Shown here piece by piece: positions 1 to 8,855 of a stretch of 64,000 nt of DNA (the stretch's first letter is position 1; every line of letters starts with the position of its first letter). The notes below the pieces were generated by a model. The model searched no databases. It was not told where the DNA came from and saw only the letters and a program-made list of their open reading frames with translations. Made by a program: the position numbers and the translations under genes. Location: NCBI GenBank assembly GCA_900012615.1, contig LT009757.1, forward strand, positions 1,519,851-1,583,850, read 5' to 3'. The stretch is from Agrobacterium genomosp. 13 str. CFBP 6927. Lineage in GTDB: Bacteria > Pseudomonadota > Alphaproteobacteria > Rhizobiales > Rhizobiaceae.

Positions 1-674
1 TTTTCATGGTGGCCGGCTGGCAGATAGCAGAAGGCCGCGAAGCCCTCTTCATGCAGCTGGCGCGCCTCGCCGCTGGCAAAATGATAGACTTCGATATTCA
101 TGGCATCGAGATTGGCCTGACGAGCAAGCGACGCAGGATCGATAAGGCGGGAGTGCATCAGGCCGACGGTCGGAACCTCCGGGATGGCTTTCTTGACGTC
201 CCTCAGCTGCACATAGTCGAAGGAAGAGAACTGCAACAGGTCGGCGGCACCAAGCTCATCGATCAATGCGCGCAGCTTCGGGAAAAACACGTCGTTCTGG
301 TCGTAGATCTTGAGTTCCAGCTGATAGATGATGCCAAGCTCTCGTGCGAGTATCAGCGCATCACGCAGCCGCGGCACCTGCTCACCTGAATACTTGTCAC
401 TGAACCAGCTGCCGGCATCAAGCTTCGCCAGCTCAGCATAGGTCATTTTCTGGACGATGCCGTGGCCATTCGTCGTGCGATCAACCGTCTTGTCGTGCAT
501 CAGAACGAGCTCGCCATCGCTGGTGATGGAGAGGTCGGTCTCGCAGGTCGTAAGCGGGCCGCCATACTCGAAAGCCTTGCGAAACGCGACCAGCGTATTT
601 TCCGGGGCGCCGGCGCTGTGGCCGCGGTGGCCACCGATGCGCATGTTTTCAATCGTCATTCGAAGCGGATTCAT
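1..674 (-). CDS. Glycerophosphodiester phosphodiesterase, C-terminus beyond window
   Basis: Hydrolyses glycerophosphodiesters to glycerol 3-phosphate (or another sugar phosphate) and an alcohol. About 224 codons are visible, near full length for a family of roughly 240-250, and the stop lies left of the window. The GDPD signature is present: the GHRGH segment at residues 15-19, APENT at 23-27, the ETD acid pair at 45-47 and the LMHD segment at 58-61 that supplies the second catalytic histidine. No signal peptide is seen, so it is probably cytoplasmic. It is the last visible gene of a minus-strand operon, 17 nt after the preceding permease stop, so its substrate is probably what that importer brings in. 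UgpQ-like housekeeping use is the alternative. The family call is firm and the substrate is inferred. Confidence 0.9.
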   Translation of the reverse strand, partial: MNPLRMTIENMRIGGHRGHSAGAPENTLVAFRKAFEYGGPLTTCETDLSITSDGELVLMHDKTVDRTTNGHGIVQKMTYAELAKLDAGSWFSDKYSGEQVPRLRDALILARELGIIYQLELKIYDQNDVFFPKLRALIDELGAADLLQFSSFDYVQLRDVKKAIPEVPTVGLMHSRLIDPASLARQANLDAMNIEVYHFASGEARQLHEEGFAAFCYLPAGHHE

Positions 675-691
675 AGTCTTTTCCTTCTGAG

Positions 692-1558
692 TTAACGGAG
701 GCGCGCGTCGATGCGATCGCGCAGATAGTCGCCAAGCAGGCTGATGGAGAGCGTCGTCAGGACAATCACGGCGCCGGGGAATGCGGCGATCCACCATGCG
801 ATCGCGAGATAGTTGCGGCCGTCAGCGACCATCAGTCCAAGGCTCGTTTCCGGAGCTTGAATGCCAAGACCGAGAAAACTCAGGCCACTTTCCAGAAGGA
901 TGATTTCTGGAAAGTTCACGGTGAACTGAACGATCAGGGGCCCAGCGATATTGGGGAGCATGTGGCGCAGATAGATGCGCATCGGTGGCACGCCGACAAT
1001 ACGAGCGGCTTCTGCATAGCCTTCCTCCTTGGCGCTCAGGACCAGACCGCGCGTCAGTCGCGCATAACGTTCCCAGCTGGCGAAACCGACAAGGAACACG
1101 AAGAGAATTGGGCTGGAACCAAGCAGCGCCAGAACGCCGAGAGCAATGACGATGAAAGGAACTGACGCCATGGCGTCGGCGAAGCCCATGATGGTGTTAT
1201 CCACCCAGCCACCGAAATGGGCCGCCAGCAGGCCGAGCGTGGTCCCCATGATGGCGCAGATGACGGAACCGACGAGCGCGATCATCAGCGTCATCTGTGT
1301 CGCGACGAGCAGATTGCTGACCACGTCGCGACCGAGATAGTCGGTTCCAAGAAAGTGCTCGGCCGACAGGAATGGCCTGGCAAACCGCGCGATCGGATCC
1401 TGGCTCAGGTAGTCAAAGGGCGAAATCCAGCGTGCCGTTACGCCGACGATGATGACGATCGCAATCCAGAGGCAGCATAGAGTTATGCTTGCCGGCATTT
1501 TGCGGAACGGGGCCAGCACGGAGATTGGCGCGGGATTGGAGGAGGTGACCGATGCCAT
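692..1558 (-). CDS. Peptide/opine-type ABC permease, DppC/OppC family
   Basis: Inner-membrane subunit of a peptide/nickel-type importer. The ATG at 1558 is chosen because the upstream permease stops one base earlier (TGA at 1560-1562); the longer frame would overlap that gene by 44 nt. The 288-residue product has an N-terminal hydrophobic segment near residues 25-45, a long periplasmic loop with the LGTDYLGRD motif typical of DppC proteins, and the EAA cytoplasmic loop around EEGYAEAARIVGVPP. Family membership is certain. The substrate is unknown, but neighbouring binding-protein and phosphodiesterase genes suggest a phosphodiester or opine-like compound. Confidence 0.92.
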   Translation of the reverse strand: MASVTSSNPAPISVLAPFRKMPASITLCCLWIAIVIIVGVTARWISPFDYLSQDPIARFARPFLSAEHFLGTDYLGRDVVSNLLVATQMTLMIALVGSVICAIMGTTLGLLAAHFGGWVDNTIMGFADAMASVPFIVIALGVLALLGSSPILFVFLVGFASWERYARLTRGLVLSAKEEGYAEAARIVGVPPMRIYLRHMLPNIAGPLIVQFTVNFPEIILLESGLSFLGLGIQAPETSLGLMVADGRNYLAIAWWIAAFPGAVIVLTTLSISLLGDYLRDRIDARLR

Positions 1559-1559
1559 G

Positions 1560-2477
1560 TCAGTGCTTCCTGATTTTCGGATTGAGAACCGCATAGAGAA
1601 CATCGACGGTGAGGTTGATGGCCACCATGAACGCGGTGAAGAGGATGATCATGGCCTGTACGACGGGTAGATCGCCGGTGCTCGTTGCATTGACGAACCC
1701 ACTTCCGAGACCTGGCCACGAGAATACCGGCTCTATGAGTGCGGATCCGCCAAGCAGACCGCCTGCGACGAAGCCGAGTGTCGTCACCATCGGGATTGCT
1801 GCATTCGGAAGGGCGTGACGCAAGATGACGTCCCAATTCGGTATGTCATCCGCACGAGCTGCCGCGATATACGGCTGACCGAGCACGTCGATCAGCGTGG
1901 AGCGCATGAACCGCGCCACGGCCGCAGCGTTGAACAGCGCGAAGGTCGCTATGGGCAGGATGGCATGGTTCCAGGTTGAGCTGCCGGAACTCGGCAGTAC
2001 CCGAAGCCACACTGCAAACACGAAAACGAAGACCAGACCGAGCAGGAAGTTTGGAATGCTGTAGCCGAGAACAGCGCCTGCCATCACGCCCTTGTCGACA
2101 GCAGATTCACGACGCACAGCCGCAATAATTCCGACGGGAATTCCGATCAGGAGGCTCAGGAAAAAGGCCGAAACCGTCAACAGCAGGGTTTTAGGGATTC
2201 GCTCGCTGATAACGTCGAACACCTCTCGGCCATCTGCGAATGATGTCCCGAAGTCGCCATGGAATGCATTGGCGACATAGTAGAGATATTGTTCTGGGAT
2301 AGAGCGGTCGAGACCCCACTTCTCGTTGAATGCGGCAAGTGCCTCCGGCCCGGCATTATCCGACAACATCGACTGCGCGGGATCACCGCTCAAGCGCAGA
2401 ATGACGAAAACGATGGTAACCGTGAACACGAGAACGACGATGGCACGTATGACGCGGGCAAAAATGAAGCTGGTCAT
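1560..2477 (-). CDS. Peptide/opine-type ABC permease, DppB/OppB family
   Basis: Partner permease of the DppC-like protein encoded just downstream. The 305-residue protein has the family's N-terminal membrane anchor (IRAIVVLVFTVTIVFVILRL), a periplasmic segment with the GLDRSIPEQY pattern, and five further hydrophobic segments with the EAA loop near AARADDIPNWDVILRHALPNA. Its start overlaps the end of the OppF-like ATPase gene by 4 nt (stop 2474), which implies translational coupling. The family call is firm and the substrate is not determinable from sequence. Confidence 0.92.
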   Translation of the reverse strand: MTSFIFARVIRAIVVLVFTVTIVFVILRLSGDPAQSMLSDNAGPEALAAFNEKWGLDRSIPEQYLYYVANAFHGDFGTSFADGREVFDVISERIPKTLLLTVSAFFLSLLIGIPVGIIAAVRRESAVDKGVMAGAVLGYSIPNFLLGLVFVFVFAVWLRVLPSSGSSTWNHAILPIATFALFNAAAVARFMRSTLIDVLGQPYIAAARADDIPNWDVILRHALPNAAIPMVTTLGFVAGGLLGGSALIEPVFSWPGLGSGFVNATSTGDLPVVQAMIILFTAFMVAINLTVDVLYAVLNPKIRKH

Positions 2478-3493
2478 ATGGCCAACTCCTTTTTCACGAC
2501 GACATCAGCCGCCGGGACGGCTTGACGGTCAATCTCCTCTGCACGATGGCAGGCAGCTTGCTGGTTCCCGACCAGCCGCAAGGCCGGCGTTTCACTGACG
2601 CATCGGTCGATCGCGAACGGACAGCGTGCCCGAAACGCGCAACCCTTTGACGCATTGCTGGCATCGAGTTCGCCTTTGATCGGCGGTTCGATATTTCGAA
2701 CCCTGGGATCCATGGTCGGTACGGAAGCCAGGAGCGCCCGCGTGTAGGGATGCCGCGGATTTTGGTAGACCGTCTTGATGTCGCCTGTCTCGACAATGCG
2801 GCCGAGATACATGACGGCGATACGATCGACGAGATGGCGAACGATCCTCAAATCATGGGTGATGAAGACGTAAGCGAGATCCATCTCCTGCCAGAGCTCA
2901 CGCAGAAGTGCCACCACCTGAGCCTGCACCGAGACATCGAGCGCCGAAACAGCCTCGTCAAAAACGACCAGCTTTGGATCAAGGATCAGCGCGCGTGCGA
3001 TGACGACGCGCTGGCGCTGGCCGCCTGACATCTGGTGTGGGTAGCGGTTCATCATCGCTCCGGAGAGGCCGACACGTTCCAGCATCGCGGCTGCCCGCCG
3101 ATAGGCCTCTTCCCGACCACAGACATGATGAACGATCAGGCCTTCGGCGACCTGCTGGCCGATCGTCATTTGCGGATTAAGCGCCGCGAGCGGGTTCTGC
3201 TGCACGAGGGAGGTGCGAACACGGAAATTCTTCCAGTCCGCCTTTGTCCGGTCTTTGTGGTTTACGCCGTCAAACCATACATCACCGCTGGTCGGGGGTG
3301 TCAGACCGAGGAGCAGTCGGCCAAGTGTCGACTTGCCGCTACCGGATTCGCCAACAACACCGATGCGTTCCCGAGCCGACAGCTCGAAACTGATGTGGTT
3401 CGCGGCGAGCTGCTGCGTCGGCCTGGTGAAGAAACCAGTCTTGTGCCTGTAAGCCTTCGTCAGATCGCTTGTTTGAAGCAGGGGCGTCATCAT
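2474..3493 (-). CDS. Peptide/opine-type ABC ATPase, OppF/DppF family
   Basis: ATP-hydrolysing subunit. The start at 3493 gives an ATGA overlap with the stop of the OppD-like gene; a second in-frame ATG lies at 3490. The 339-residue product carries Walker A (GESGSGKST), the ABC signature MSGGQRQRV, Walker B with FDEAVSALD (Ala after the catalytic Glu where Pro is usual) and an ITHDLR switch. The C-terminal oligopeptide-transporter extension has the family's cysteine pattern (GCAFRARCPFAIDRC, then a later CH). It pairs with the OppD-like protein to energise one importer. Confidence 0.93.
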   Translation of the reverse strand: MMTPLLQTSDLTKAYRHKTGFFTRPTQQLAANHISFELSARERIGVVGESGSGKSTLGRLLLGLTPPTSGDVWFDGVNHKDRTKADWKNFRVRTSLVQQNPLAALNPQMTIGQQVAEGLIVHHVCGREEAYRRAAAMLERVGLSGAMMNRYPHQMSGGQRQRVVIARALILDPKLVVFDEAVSALDVSVQAQVVALLRELWQEMDLAYVFITHDLRIVRHLVDRIAVMYLGRIVETGDIKTVYQNPRHPYTRALLASVPTMDPRVRNIEPPIKGELDASNASKGCAFRARCPFAIDRCVSETPALRLVGNQQAACHRAEEIDRQAVPAADVVVKKELAI

Positions 3494-4437
3494 GCGACCA
3501 CCGGATGATAGCAGGAAGCTTCGTGTGACAGGCCGATGCTGGAGGGAGCGGGGAAACGAGCCACACATTCCTCGGCCACGCGCGGACAGCGCGGATGGAA
3601 GTAACAGCCATCAGGCAGGCTCTCGAGAAGAGGAACCGAACCCGGGATTGGGATCGGTGGCTCAAGATCGGCGGGATCGATGCTCGGCATACAGTCGATC
3701 AGAGCGCGGGCATATGGATGAGCGGGCCGCGCAAGCAGCTCCGCAATTGGAGCCGTCTCGATGATCTTGCCGCAATACATGACTGCTGCCTTGTCAGCGA
3801 GACGCGCGATCACCCCGAGATCGTGGGAAACGATCATCAGGGCCATGCCAGTCTCGGCCTTCAACTCTTCGAGGAGGTGGAGGATCTGCGCCTGCATCGT
3901 GACATCGAGCGCAGTCGTCGGTTCGTCAGCGATCAGCAATTGAGGCTTTGCCGCGAGTGCATGTGCGATCATGACACGCTGGTTCATGCCGCCGGAGAAT
4001 TGATGGGGGTACGCGCGCAGACGGCTTGCGGCGCGATCGATACCGACGCGTTCGAGAAGCCGCATGGCTTCCAGCCGGGCATCGTTGCCTTTCAGCCCCT
4101 GATGGCGATAGAGCGCCGATTCAAGGTAGCGGCCTATTGTATGAACCGGGTTCAGGCTGCTGGTTGGGTCCTGGAATATCATTGCGATCGTCGGATCAGC
4201 GACCTTGCCGGATTTCGTCGCATCACGTTCGAACTCGATGGAGCCACCGGTGCGGGCGATTCCGCGCGGCAACATGCCCGCGACGGCGTAACAGGTCATG
4301 CTCTTTCCGCAACCGGACTCCCCAACAAGACCGAGGGTCTCACCGGCATCCACACTGAAGCTGATCCCATCAATGATTTTGGTATTGCGTGCCGGGACTT
4401 CGACGACCAGGTCGCGAACGGTCAAGAGCTTTGGCAT
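3490..4437 (-). CDS. Peptide/opine-type ABC ATPase, OppD/DppD family
   Basis: First ATPase of the importer, 315 residues. Walker A is GESGCGKSM, the signature is FSGGMNQRV, Walker B is LLIADEPTTALD and the switch is VSHDLG, so it should be catalytically competent. The C-terminal extension has HPYARALIDCMPSID and a cysteine-rich stretch (CYFHPRCPRVAEEC and a later C..H), as in DppD/OppD proteins. It lies 59 nt after the binding-protein gene, with a stem-loop in the gap, and overlaps the next ATPase gene by 4 nt. Confidence 0.93.
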   Translation of the reverse strand: MPKLLTVRDLVVEVPARNTKIIDGISFSVDAGETLGLVGESGCGKSMTCYAVAGMLPRGIARTGGSIEFERDATKSGKVADPTIAMIFQDPTSSLNPVHTIGRYLESALYRHQGLKGNDARLEAMRLLERVGIDRAASRLRAYPHQFSGGMNQRVMIAHALAAKPQLLIADEPTTALDVTMQAQILHLLEELKAETGMALMIVSHDLGVIARLADKAAVMYCGKIIETAPIAELLARPAHPYARALIDCMPSIDPADLEPPIPIPGSVPLLESLPDGCYFHPRCPRVAEECVARFPAPSSIGLSHEASCYHPVVA

Positions 4438-4453
4438 TCTTTGATCTCCTTGG

Positions 4454-4479
4454 GGCGATGCGCACGGATGCGCATCGCC
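4454..4479 (-). promoter_or_regulatory. Intercistronic stem-loop after binding-protein gene
   Basis: Perfect 10-bp inverted repeat (GGCGATGCGC / GCGCATCGCC) with a 6-nt loop, 17 nt past the binding-protein stop and before the OppD-like gene. No T-run follows, so it is more likely an mRNA 3'-end stabiliser or partial attenuator than a full terminator. Confidence 0.75.
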
Positions 4480-4496
4480 GAGGCAGCGTGTTGTGA

Positions 4497-6062
4497 TCAG
4501 CTGAAGCTGAGGTTGTTGCGAAACTCCATCATCTCAAAGCTGATGGGCTTCCACTGGACATTCTTGCGCGCCGCGTAGACGTCGAACGGCTGGTAAAGAA
4601 TGACGGCCGGGGCTTCTTCCTCGAAAATGTCGCGCATGCGGCTCCAGGCGTCGAAGCGTTCCTTGCCATTCGGCATCTGGGAAACCTTGGTGCAGAGTTC
4701 GTTGAACTCGGCCGGAGCCTTCCAGCCCCAACGCTTCTGTACCTGGCCTTTCGGACCAAATTCGCAAACCATCGTTGCCCAGGCGTCCGTCATCCACTGG
4801 CCATTCGACCAGTTGCGGATGTAGCTGTCCTGGTCTTTCGGTGCGGCGCCGGGAGCGAATACTTTCGGAACCACCGTGACGCCGATCTGCTTCCACATTT
4901 CGATCATCATCATGAGCGCGGGAACGGCGTTGGCGTAGTAATTGCCCATCGTGTGGTAAGTGATGGGGGTGCCGTCGTAGCCACTTTCCTTGACCAGGCG
5001 CCGGGCTTCCTCGACGTTGTATTCCATCGCCTTGCGGTTTGGATCGAAAGACTCACCGTAGTTCGGGAAGTTGAAGCCATGGGGGATCGAGGCTTTGCTC
5101 TTCCAGAGCGATTCGACCATGATCGGGCGGTTGACCGCTAGCGCGAGGGCGCGGCGGAGCGTCTTCGACTGGAACACCTTCTGGTTCATGTTGAAGGTGA
5201 ACATGTGGAAATTCTCAACGACCTTTCCGCGTGTTTCCAGGTCGGAATAACCGTTGATGAGTTCCATATCGTCGGGCGTGAGGGTGGTGACGATATCATA
5301 TTCACCGCTGATCAGACCGGCAACACGGGCGGCTGGTTCGGCGACAAGCTGGTAGGTGATCTTTGAGGCAGTGGGTTTGATACCCCAGTAGTCGTCGTTC
5401 GGTTCAAGAACCACGCGGTCGCCCGCGATCATCTCGACGAATTTATACGGGCCTGTTCCGATTGGCTTGCTGCCGAAACCGACAGTGCCAAGGCTCTTAT
5501 AATAGTCCTTCGGGACGATGCGGCCCATCCAGGAGGTAACATACGTCTCCGTCAGATAGCTCGGCGTTTTCGTGCGCAGAACGACAGTGTATTTGTCCTC
5601 GATAACGGGCTCGTCGAAGTCCAGCGAATAGGAGCCACCAAGCGGAATGGTCTTGATTGCTTCAGGACCCCACAGGCGCTCGGACGAGAATGTGTAGGCG
5701 ACGTCATCAGCGGTCATTTCGACGCCGTTGTGGAACATGACCTTCTGGCGCAGCTTGAAGCGCACGGACCTGTCGTCGATGCGTTCCCAGCTTTCAGCCA
5801 GTGACGGCATCAGACCGAGGCCCGTTCCCGGCGCATCGTTTCCGAAAAAATCGCGGGCGATGAGCGTGTCATAGATCTGGTTGACGATGCGCGGTCCGAC
5901 GTTGCTGATCGCATTGACCGGCTCCAGCGTGGCTGGCAGCCCGTTGACACCGATCCGGAGCTCACGACGCTCCTGGGCAAATGCAAACTTCATGCTGGTG
6001 GTCGATGCCAGCGCCGCAACGCTTGCACCGATGATGAATTTTCTGCGGCTGGTCGAAAGCAT
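4497..6062 (-). CDS. ABC solute-binding protein, family 5 (DppA/AccA-like), Tat signal
   Basis: Periplasmic receptor of the importer, 521 residues. The N-terminus has a twin-arginine motif (TSRRKFIIG, residues 4-12) followed by a hydrophobic stretch and an AFAQ cleavage site near residue 29, so it is probably exported folded by Tat. The rest is a family 5 binding protein (opening ELRIGVNGLPATLEPVNAIS, then LAESWERIDDRSVRFKLRQKVMFHNG). It follows the DeoR gene by 42 nt. Family 5 proteins bind peptides, nickel, opines and sugar-phosphodiesters; the context with a phosphodiesterase favours an agrocinopine-like ligand, which is inference. Confidence 0.92.
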   Translation of the reverse strand: MLSTSRRKFIIGASVAALASTTSMKFAFAQERRELRIGVNGLPATLEPVNAISNVGPRIVNQIYDTLIARDFFGNDAPGTGLGLMPSLAESWERIDDRSVRFKLRQKVMFHNGVEMTADDVAYTFSSERLWGPEAIKTIPLGGSYSLDFDEPVIEDKYTVVLRTKTPSYLTETYVTSWMGRIVPKDYYKSLGTVGFGSKPIGTGPYKFVEMIAGDRVVLEPNDDYWGIKPTASKITYQLVAEPAARVAGLISGEYDIVTTLTPDDMELINGYSDLETRGKVVENFHMFTFNMNQKVFQSKTLRRALALAVNRPIMVESLWKSKASIPHGFNFPNYGESFDPNRKAMEYNVEEARRLVKESGYDGTPITYHTMGNYYANAVPALMMMIEMWKQIGVTVVPKVFAPGAAPKDQDSYIRNWSNGQWMTDAWATMVCEFGPKGQVQKRWGWKAPAEFNELCTKVSQMPNGKERFDAWSRMRDIFEEEAPAVILYQPFDVYAARKNVQWKPISFEMMEFRNNLSFS

Positions 6063-6104
6063 CTAAGGTCCCCTGCTTGGCAAGATCTACGTGGAAAGGA
6101 AGGT

Positions 6105-6917
6105 TCAGGTCGCGATGACGAACTTTTTGCGCAGCTTCTCTGGCGCCGCGTCGATGATGGTTTTCGAGCCGCTGTCGGTGACAACGATGCCGATATCTTC
6201 GATCTTGCCGACAACGGATAGGCTGCTCTTTGTGAGTTTCGAATGATCGGCAACGACAATCGTCCGGCGTGAGACCTCGATCATGACCTTCGCGATGCTT
6301 GCGTTGACGGGTTCAACGGTACAGACGAGACCGCGGTCGACGTCGATTGACGCCGCATTCAAGATGAGCTTGTCGACGTTGAACTGCCGGATGAACTGCT
6401 CTGCCAGCGGTCCGCGGAAGGAATGGTTCGTGTCGGTGTATTCACCGCCAACAGAGTAAATCTTGTGATCACCCTGGCGCGTCAGCTCGGCAACGATGTC
6501 GAGGCCGTTCGAGATGATCGTGAGGTTCTTTCGACCCGCGAGCATTTTCGCGACTTCCAGCGCGGTGGTGCCCGCATCGAGCAGGATCGTGTCTCCATCC
6601 GAAATCATTCCGACAACGGTGGCAGCAATTGCAGCCTTTTCAGCTTGCTTCCACACCAGACGCGCGGAGTTCGTCGCATCTTGGGCTACCTGGTTAAGCC
6701 CGACCGCGCCGCCGTGAGTTCTGCGAAGAAATCCCGACTCCTCAAGCTCGACCAGATCGCGACGAGCGGTCGCCACAGATATGTCAAAACGCTCAGTCAG
6801 GGTTTTGAGGTCAACGAAGTTCTGCTCACGCAGAAGCTCGACGATCTTGGCCTGCCTGCCTTCTGCTTGTGTCGGTATTGGCTGGATCTCGTTCATGTCG
6901 TGATGCTTCTCGTTCAT
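6105..6917 (-). CDS. DeoR-family transcriptional regulator (AccR-like position)
   Basis: Probable repressor of the operon it heads. It has an N-terminal DeoR winged helix (ERFDISVATARRDLVELEESGFLRRTHGGAV, about residues 41-72) followed by a sugar-phosphate-isomerase-fold sensor domain with DGDTILLDAGTTALEVA. DeoR proteins usually sense phosphorylated intermediates. It is 270 residues from the ATG at 6917; an in-frame ATG at 6896 has a somewhat better upstream purine stretch and could be the real start. Co-transcription with the transport genes suggests autoregulation. Confidence 0.9.
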   Translation of the reverse strand: MNEKHHDMNEIQPIPTQAEGRQAKIVELLREQNFVDLKTLTERFDISVATARRDLVELEESGFLRRTHGGAVGLNQVAQDATNSARLVWKQAEKAAIAATVVGMISDGDTILLDAGTTALEVAKMLAGRKNLTIISNGLDIVAELTRQGDHKIYSVGGEYTDTNHSFRGPLAEQFIRQFNVDKLILNAASIDVDRGLVCTVEPVNASIAKVMIEVSRRTIVVADHSKLTKSSLSVVGKIEDIGIVVTDSGSKTIIDAAPEKLRKKFVIAT

Positions 6918-7355
6918 TTGTGAGCGTTATCTATCGGCCTTGGATGACACCAATATGACAAAATAGGCCTGAAAAGTAGGTATAATGTATTTTGCAGGGC
7001 ACCAATTCGATGCTGCAATGCGCTTTGCCAGTGGAATATGAGCGATATCGTTCACGCTTGGGTGGCAAACCAATAGAAGCGGGTGAGCGCTCAAACCAGT
7101 TTTATAGGCGCTGTCTCGGTTAGCAGAGCGCAGCCTTCGGCTGCGCGGTGATCGCGACCGTCTGTGTTTCTTCGAAGGAAGCTGCCATAAAGTGCAAGCG
7201 AGAGATTTCCGCTCTTAGCGGTAATCACGCTGATCGGCTGTGGTCATATGGTCGAGAGTTTTTCAGCACCGGTTTCCCGGCGCCGGCCAATCGAGCAAGT
7301 CCTGCTGTGTGAGCCACCGTTGTTGAGCGCGTGACGGCGCACGGTTTCTCGTGCA
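6918..7355. other. Intergenic region upstream of the DeoR operon
   Basis: A 438-bp gap holding the promoter of the leftward operon and the 3' side of the ROK gene. No open frame here looks coding. Visible elements are two direct repeats TGACA at 6945-6949 and 6956-6960, 11 bp apart and close to the DeoR start, an AT-rich patch (TATAATG on the plus strand near 6981), and a perfect hairpin at 7128-7146. The repeats could be part of a DeoR operator, with weak support. Confidence 0.5.
7128..7146. repeat. Short perfect hairpin, 8-bp arms
   Basis: GCGCAGCC and GGCTGCGC flank a 3-nt loop (TTC). Neither strand has a T-run, so terminator function is doubtful. It lies about 210 nt downstream of the ROK gene stop. 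Confidence 0.5.
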
Positions 7356-8594
7356 CTAGAGCGCTGGGCGTGCACTATGACGCAAGATCACCATTTCGAC
7401 GTTCTGTGCCTTCATCTGTTCCTCAACCACGAGGATCGCAGCGCCCATGATGCCCGCGTCGGGATCCGGGGGCGAGATCACCAGTTCCAGCTCCCTGGTC
7501 GCCAGCGGAAGCGAGCGCTTGTAGACGAGTTCGCGTATGCCGGCGAGAAGGTGGTCGTTGGCGATGGCCAGTGTCCCGCCGATTACGATCATCTGTGGGT
7601 TCAGGATGCTGACGAGGCTCGTCATGACCTCGCCGAGAATACGGCCGGATTCCCTGACGAGGTGAATGGCAAGCGGTTGGCCAAATTCGACCAGCCGGGT
7701 CACATCGCGGGCGGTATGCGCCTCGATGCCCTCTTTCCGCAACTCGCGTGCAATCGCCCAGCCGGCGGCGCGCGCTTCGACGCAGCCGATCTTGCCGCAG
7801 CGGCAGAGCGGTGCGGGTTCGCGCGCGAACTGGATATGGCCGATATCGCCCGCCGCGCCCTGGGCGCCGCGATAAAGGCGGCCCTCGGTGATGATGCCGC
7901 TGCCGATGCCCGTCCCGACCTTGACGAACACCATCTCGCTCACATTCGTCCGTCGTTGCCGATGGTCGCTCAAGGCCAGAAGGTTTACGTCGTTTTCGGC
8001 GTAGACGGGAACACCGAATCTTTCTTCAAGATGTTGCCTGATTTCAAAATTGTCCCAGCCGACCATCACGGAGGGACCGACGACCCGGCCGTTGGCGTAA
8101 TCGACAGGGGCAGGCAGGCCAATGCCGATGCCCAGCACGTCGCCGGTTGTTTTGCCAATCTTCGATAAAAGCACCTCGAACTGCTCTTCGATCCAGTTGA
8201 GAACCACAGCGGGGCCGCGCAGAATATCGAATGTTTCCGAGATTTCCGTCAGGATTCGCGGCTGCAGGTCGGTGACGGCGACGCGGATATGTTGCTCGCC
8301 GATATCGGCGGAGAGGACGACGGCGAAGTCGCGGTTCAGATCAAGGGCGCGTGTCGGGCGTCCGCCGCTCGGAAGCGTTTCCTCTGTCTCGCGGATCAAC
8401 CCCGCATCGATCAGGCTCGCGAGTTTCTGGTGTACAGTCGCCCGCGAAAGGCCGGAAAGTTCGGTCAGGGCGCTGCGCGAACGGGCGCGACCCGAGCCGA
8501 CAAGCGACAAGAGCGCCGCGCTTGCCTTGATCGCGTTGAGATCGCCTTGCCATTCGCGAGCTGTAGACCCTTGTCCGGAGGTTGTGCTTGCCAT
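7356..8594 (-). CDS. ROK-family transcriptional regulator (NagC/XylR/FrcR type)
   Basis: Sugar-responsive repressor diverging from a FrcBCA-type importer. The ATG at 8594 is chosen over a further 41 upstream codons because a GGGA motif sits 7 nt before it and homologues begin close to the HTH. The 412-residue product has an N-terminal winged helix (SRSALTELSGLSRATVHQKLASLIDAGLI) and then a ROK sugar-kinase-like domain with GIGIGLPAPVDYANG and GTGIGSGIITEG. The ROK zinc motif is complete (CRCGKIGCVEARA). It probably controls the divergent sugar operon; the ligand is unknown. Confidence 0.9.
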   Translation of the reverse strand: MASTTSGQGSTAREWQGDLNAIKASAALLSLVGSGRARSRSALTELSGLSRATVHQKLASLIDAGLIRETEETLPSGGRPTRALDLNRDFAVVLSADIGEQHIRVAVTDLQPRILTEISETFDILRGPAVVLNWIEEQFEVLLSKIGKTTGDVLGIGIGLPAPVDYANGRVVGPSVMVGWDNFEIRQHLEERFGVPVYAENDVNLLALSDHRQRRTNVSEMVFVKVGTGIGSGIITEGRLYRGAQGAAGDIGHIQFAREPAPLCRCGKIGCVEARAAGWAIARELRKEGIEAHTARDVTRLVEFGQPLAIHLVRESGRILGEVMTSLVSILNPQMIVIGGTLAIANDHLLAGIRELVYKRSLPLATRELELVISPPDPDAGIMGAAILVVEEQMKAQNVEMVILRHSARPAL

Positions 8595-8855
8595 TGCCAG
8601 TTCCCGTTCCTCAGAGCGTCTCCGAGTGTCTGGCACGCGGCCGAGCGATTTGCGAGGCTGCCTGCCAGGATTTCGCATAAAATCCAGACATATTCCGGAA
8701 TTTGCAATCTTGCTCATGATATATGTATAAAAAAATACAAAACAATAAACAGATAATGTTGACAGTATGCATAATCACGGTCAGTAATAATCGCGCCAAG
8801 ACCGATTATGTCCTCCGAACGGGAGGGAGCGCTTGGCAATCTGGGAGGATTTCAC
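8595..8855. promoter_or_regulatory. Divergent control region between ROK gene and sugar importer
   Basis: A 261-bp AT-rich region. It contains a 10-bp palindrome ATTCCGGAAT at 8692-8701 and a plus-strand promoter candidate TTGACA (8759-8764), 18-bp spacer, AGTAAT (8783-8788). The rightward binding-protein gene has a clear ribosome-binding site (GGGAGGAT, 8843-8850). The palindrome is a plausible ROK operator but is unproven. Confidence 0.5.

Noticed and set aside
1..6917. The Ti-plasmid acc operon itself
   Set aside because: The same window carries the chromosomal D-psicose epimerase cluster and no Ti functions, so a chromosomal relative is more likely.
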